64,000 nt of DNA from Marinobacter piscis (GTDB lineage Bacteria; Pseudomonadota; Gammaproteobacteria; Pseudomonadales; Oleiphilaceae): the NCBI RefSeq assembly GCF_007671655.1, contig NZ_VCGX01000002.1, positions 186,001-250,000 on the forward strand, in the 5' to 3' direction. A program made the translations under genes and the position numbers. The notes below the pieces were generated by a model that searched no databases, was not told the origin of the DNA, and saw nothing but the letters and a program-made list of their open reading frames with translations. Shown one piece after another: positions 60,708 to 64,000 of this stretch (position 1 is its first letter; every line of letters begins with the position of its first letter).

Positions 60708-63700
60708 ATGCGCCTGAAGTCCATCAAACTTGCAGGGTTCAAGTCCTTTGTTGACCCTACCACCGTTCCATTCCCCACCAATATGACTGCCGTGGTGGGC
60801 CCTAATGGTTGCGGCAAATCCAATATTATTGATGCCGTGCGCTGGGTCATGGGTGAAAGTTCCGCGAAATACCTGCGTGGCGAGTCCATGACCGATGTTA
60901 TCTTTAATGGCTCCAGCGCTCGCAAGCCGGTGGGGCAGGCTTCTATCGAGCTGGTCTTTGATAACAGTGATGGGTCGGCACCCGGTGAGTTTGTGCAGTT
61001 CAACGAAATTTCCGTGCGCCGCCGGGTGTCCCGTGAAGGGCAGTCTGACTACTTTCTTAACGGTGCCAAGTGCCGTCGTCGGGACATTACCGGCCTGTTC
61101 CTGGGCACCGGCCTGGGCCCGCGCAGCTATGCCATTATCGAACAGGGGATGATTTCACGGCTGATTGAAGCCAAGCCGGAAGAACTGCGGGTTTATATTG
61201 AGGAAGCCGCGGGGATATCCAAGTACAAGGAACGGCGGCGGGAGACAGAAAACCGGATGCGCCGCACCCAGGAAAACCTCGAGCGCCTGACGGACCTCCG
61301 GGAAGAGCTGGGGCGCCAGTTGCAACACCTGGAACGGCAAGCCGCTGCGGCAGAAAAGTACAAGACCCTGAAACAAGAGGAACGCCAGAAGAAGGCCGAA
61401 CTGACGGTTTTGCGTTGGCAGTCACTCGACAACGATCTTCATAGCTGGCGCAGTCGTATTCGTGAAACCGAGCTTGAGCTTGAAAAGCTGCTCACCGAGC
61501 GAATCAGCCTTGAAACCGGCCTCGAGTCCCTGCGGGACAGTCATCACGAGCGTACCGAACATTTCAACCGGGCCCAGGCCCGCTATTATGAAGCCGGTGC
61601 CGACATCGCCCGTATTGAGCAGAGCCTTGAGCATCAACAGGAACGTAGCCGGCAGACAGCAGCAGAGCTCGACCAGGCAATGGCCAGCGAAAAGGAGTTG
61701 GCGCGGGAGCTGAGTCTGGATCAGGACAAGCTAGAGCACATTCAGGAAGAGCTGGAAATGCTTGAGCCTGAGCAGGAGTCGCTGACTCTTCAGACTGAAG
61801 AATCAGGCGAAAAACTCCAGCTGGCGGAAGAAGCCATGGCGGAATGGCAGCAGCACTGGGAAGAATTCAGCTCACGCTCTGCTGATGCCCGCCGCGAGGC
61901 TGAGCTTGCACAATCGCGTATCCGGTCATTGGAGGAAGCGATAGAACAGTTAATGACACGCCAGCGTAAGCTCAACGAGGAGCAAACGCAGCTGAACGCT
62001 CAGGTAGACCGCTCGGAACTGGAAGATCTGCGAGAGCAGGAGGAAGTTCTCAATCTGCAACGGGAAGAGGCATCCGAACGCATTGAGAGGGTTCAGGAGG
62101 AACTCCGGAATGCGCGGCATAGTCAGCGTGAAACCGAACATAAGCTGGCGCAGGCTCAGCAGCGAGTGCAGAGCCTGCAAGCAGCACTGGAATCCCAGCA
62201 ATCCCTGTTATCCGAGCAGATGGGCGGACACAATAACGCTCTGCAGTCCTGGCTCGCGGAACATGGGCTTGGCGAGCTTCCCCGTCTTGCAGGCGAGCTG
62301 GAAATAGAGTCCGGATGGGAGTTTGCGCTGGAGCAGGTGATCGGCCGTTTCAGCCAGGGGCTTCTGGCTCCGGACCTGGGGGCGCTTTCCCGGGCTGTGC
62401 AGACAGCACCTGAAGGGCTGGTTCTGGTTGCATCACCTACGGATGCAGAAACAGAGTCGGCAGCCGGGGAGCTGGCAGCCAAGGTAACCGGGATCGGTCC
62501 GCTCAGGTCCTTGCTGGCGGGGATCGATACGGCGGAGTCTGTGCACGAAGCCATGGCACAGCGGGAGTATCTGGAAGAAGGCCAGAGCCTGATTACCCGT
62601 GAAGGAGTCTGGGTTGCACGGGGCTGGGTGCTGATGCCGGATTCTGATACCGGCCAGGTTGGCGTTATCGAGCGACAGAAAAAAGTCTCTGAGCTGACCG
62701 GGCAGCTGGCGCTGGCAGAAGAAAATCTGGAAGAAGTGAAAGCCGTTAGCGAAACACTTCAGGAGCGAACTGAAAGGGCTGAGGCAGATAAAGAGGACGC
62801 TCAGGCCCGATTAAGCGAAACAGACCGCAAGCTCAGCAAACTGGCCTCCGACATCAGTGGTCTCAGTGCCCGTGCCGAGCAGATAGAGGCACGGCTTGCA
62901 CAGATTCACGAAGATGTATCAGACATAACACAGCGCCTGGAGACCCATCAGGAAGATCTTGGCATTACCCGGGAGGAATGGCAGCAGGCACTGGCGTTGA
63001 CCGAAGACAGTGATGAGGAAAAAGAGCGCTTGCTCGAACAGCGGGACACGCTGAGAGAGAGGCTGGATGGCCTGCGCCAGCAAGCCCGTCACGACCGGGA
63101 TCACGCACATCAGTTGCAGTTACAGTTGCAGACACTCACCAGTCAGCGGGAGGCTCTGAGTCAGACCCTCGACCGCTCCCGGTTGCAGAAAGAGCGACTG
63201 GAAGAGCGCCTGGAAATGCTCAGAGAATCGCGTGAAAGTGCTGAAGAACCCATTGAAGATCTTCAGATGCAGCTTGAAGGGCTGCTTGATCGCCGTGTAG
63301 CGGAAGAGGAGAAGCTTGGCCAGGCCCGGGATGCTCTGGAGGAAATTGACCGTGATGTGCGGGAAAAAGAGCAGGGCAGAAGCCGCACAGATCAACGGAT
63401 TCAGGAAGTCCGTGCAACCCTGGAAAAACTGAAAATGGAATCTCAGGCGCTCGAGATCCGTTCTGGTAATCATCTTGAGCAGCTTGAAGAGCTCGATGTA
63501 AAACTACAGGACGTGTTATCACAGTTGCCTGACAATGCCAGTCAGGAAGAATGGGCTGACGAGCTGGAAAAAATTGGAAGAAGGGTTCAGCGACTGGGCG
63601 CCATTAACCTGGCCGCGATTGAGGAGTACCAGGTTCAGAGTGAGCGGAAAACCTATCTCGACAGTCAGTACGATGACCTGACCGAGGCGCTTGAAACCCT

Positions 63701-64000
63701 GGATGCGGCCATCCGGAAAATCGACCGTGAGACCCGCCAGCGCTTCCGCGAAACCTTTGATCAGGTAAACAGCGGCCTTCAGGCACTGTTCCCGAAAGTG
63801 TTTGGTGGGGGTAACGCGTCACTGGAACTGACCGGCGAAGACCTTCTGGAAACCGGTGTCGCCATTATGGCCCGCCCCCCGGGGAAAAAGAACAGCACCA
63901 TTCATCTGTTGTCCGGTGGCGAGAAAGCGCTGACTGCCATCGCACTGGTATTCTCCATTTTTCAGCTTAACCCGGCGCCCTTCTGTATGCTTGATGAGGT
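60708..64000 (+). CDS. smc: Chromosome partition protein Smc (3' end outside window)
   Basis: Smc is the ATPase of the bacterial condensin. The frame is open from ATG 60708 to the window end (1,097 codons) with no break. MRLKSIKLAGFKSFVDP starts the head, the P-loop is VVGPNGCGKSNIID (about 29-42), and GLGPRSYAIIEQGMISRLIE precedes the first coiled coil (about 165-510). A hinge domain covers about 515-655. The second coil is about 655-1010. The signature LLSGGEKALTAIALVF and the Walker B PAPFCMLDE close the visible part. Only the last roughly 60 residues should be missing. Confidence 0.97.
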   Translation, partial: MRLKSIKLAGFKSFVDPTTVPFPTNMTAVVGPNGCGKSNIIDAVRWVMGESSAKYLRGESMTDVIFNGSSARKPVGQASIELVFDNSDGSAPGEFVQFNEISVRRRVSREGQSDYFLNGAKCRRRDITGLFLGTGLGPRSYAIIEQGMISRLIEAKPEELRVYIEEAAGISKYKERRRETENRMRRTQENLERLTDLREELGRQLQHLERQAAAAEKYKTLKQEERQKKAELTVLRWQSLDNDLHSWRSRIRETELELEKLLTERISLETGLESLRDSHHERTEHFNRAQARYYEAGADIARIEQSLEHQQERSRQTAAELDQAMASEKELARELSLDQDKLEHIQEELEMLEPEQESLTLQTEESGEKLQLAEEAMAEWQQHWEEFSSRSADARREAELAQSRIRSLEEAIEQLMTRQRKLNEEQTQLNAQVDRSELEDLREQEEVLNLQREEASERIERVQEELRNARHSQRETEHKLAQAQQRVQSLQAALESQQSLLSEQMGGHNNALQSWLAEHGLGELPRLAGELEIESGWEFALEQVIGRFSQGLLAPDLGALSRAVQTAPEGLVLVASPTDAETESAAGELAAKVTGIGPLRSLLAGIDTAESVHEAMAQREYLEEGQSLITREGVWVARGWVLMPDSDTGQVGVIERQKKVSELTGQLALAEENLEEVKAVSETLQERTERAEADKEDAQARLSETDRKLSKLASDISGLSARAEQIEARLAQIHEDVSDITQRLETHQEDLGITREEWQQALALTEDSDEEKERLLEQRDTLRERLDGLRQQARHDRDHAHQLQLQLQTLTSQREALSQTLDRSRLQKERLEERLEMLRESRESAEEPIEDLQMQLEGLLDRRVAEEEKLGQARDALEEIDRDVREKEQGRSRTDQRIQEVRATLEKLKMESQALEIRSGNHLEQLEELDVKLQDVLSQLPDNASQEEWADELEKIGRRVQRLGAINLAAIEEYQVQSERKTYLDSQYDDLTEALETLDAAIRKIDRETRQRFRETFDQVNSGLQALFPKVFGGGNASLELTGEDLLETGVAIMARPPGKKNSTIHLLSGGEKALTAIALVFSIFQLNPAPFCMLDE

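Overview
The window is an ordinary gammaproteobacterial chromosome segment, most like Marinobacter or a close relative. This rests on gene order (secDF / suhB / trmJ / cysE / iscR / iscS / ndk / rlmN / pilW / rodZ / ispG / hisS / bamB / der, and gltA / sdhCDAB / sucAB / lpd / sucCD) and on the proteins themselves; the species is an inference. I see no insertion sequence, prophage, CRISPR array, integrase or defence island. The coding strand is mostly plus, and nearly all genes are housekeeping.

Layout. 1-1360: end of flgK and all of flgL (hook-filament junction). 1441-1527: tRNA-Leu(CAA). 1568-7079: queA-tgt (queuosine) and yajC-secD-secF (Sec translocon accessory complex). 7166-9786: suhB-like gene facing trmJ-cysE across a shared promoter region. 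9788-11527: iscR and iscS behind a clear IscR-type promoter, but with no iscU, iscA, hscBA or fdx. 11611-20910: ndk, rlmN, pilW, rodZ, ispG, hisS, yfgM, bamB, der. 20938-26778 (minus): a GGDEF/EAL protein upstream of ackA-pta. 27008-29470: a 51-residue membrane protein with an FNR/ANR-like box, tRNA-Glu(UUC), an SDR epimerase, a CbiX-type chelatase, a DUF924 protein and tRNA-Gly(GCC). 29564-33673: MOSC protein, ABC-F ATPase, UspA and an unrecognised exported protein. 34038-40260: fadBA and topA. 40348-43293 (minus): a beta-hydroxyacid dehydrogenase, a TRIC-type channel and gltA. 43771-55055: the TCA block sdhCDAB, sucAB, lpd, sucCD. 55175-58798: trpS, scpA, scpB, rluB. 58843-64000: a GGDEF protein, a GntR regulator behind a structured leader, and smc running off the end.

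How the parts connect. gltA, succinate dehydrogenase, 2-oxoglutarate dehydrogenase and succinyl-CoA synthetase give most of the TCA cycle in one place, fadBA supplies acetyl-CoA, and ackA-pta handles acetate/acetyl-phosphate. scpAB and smc are the three condensin subunits, separated by about 3 kb. Several products need Fe-S clusters (IscR, RlmN, IspG, SdhB and, by motif, TrpS), although the usual scaffold genes are absent from the isc locus.

The observations most worth a second look are: a SuhB family protein that has lost two metal-binding aspartates; an iscR-iscS locus stripped of its scaffold genes, with an IscS lacking the C-terminal tail; a duplicated sdhC start region forming a 12-codon upstream frame; a folded leader ahead of the GntR-smc pair that I cannot assign to a known class; and an FNR-like box before an orphan small membrane protein. 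I found no wholly new multi-gene system.
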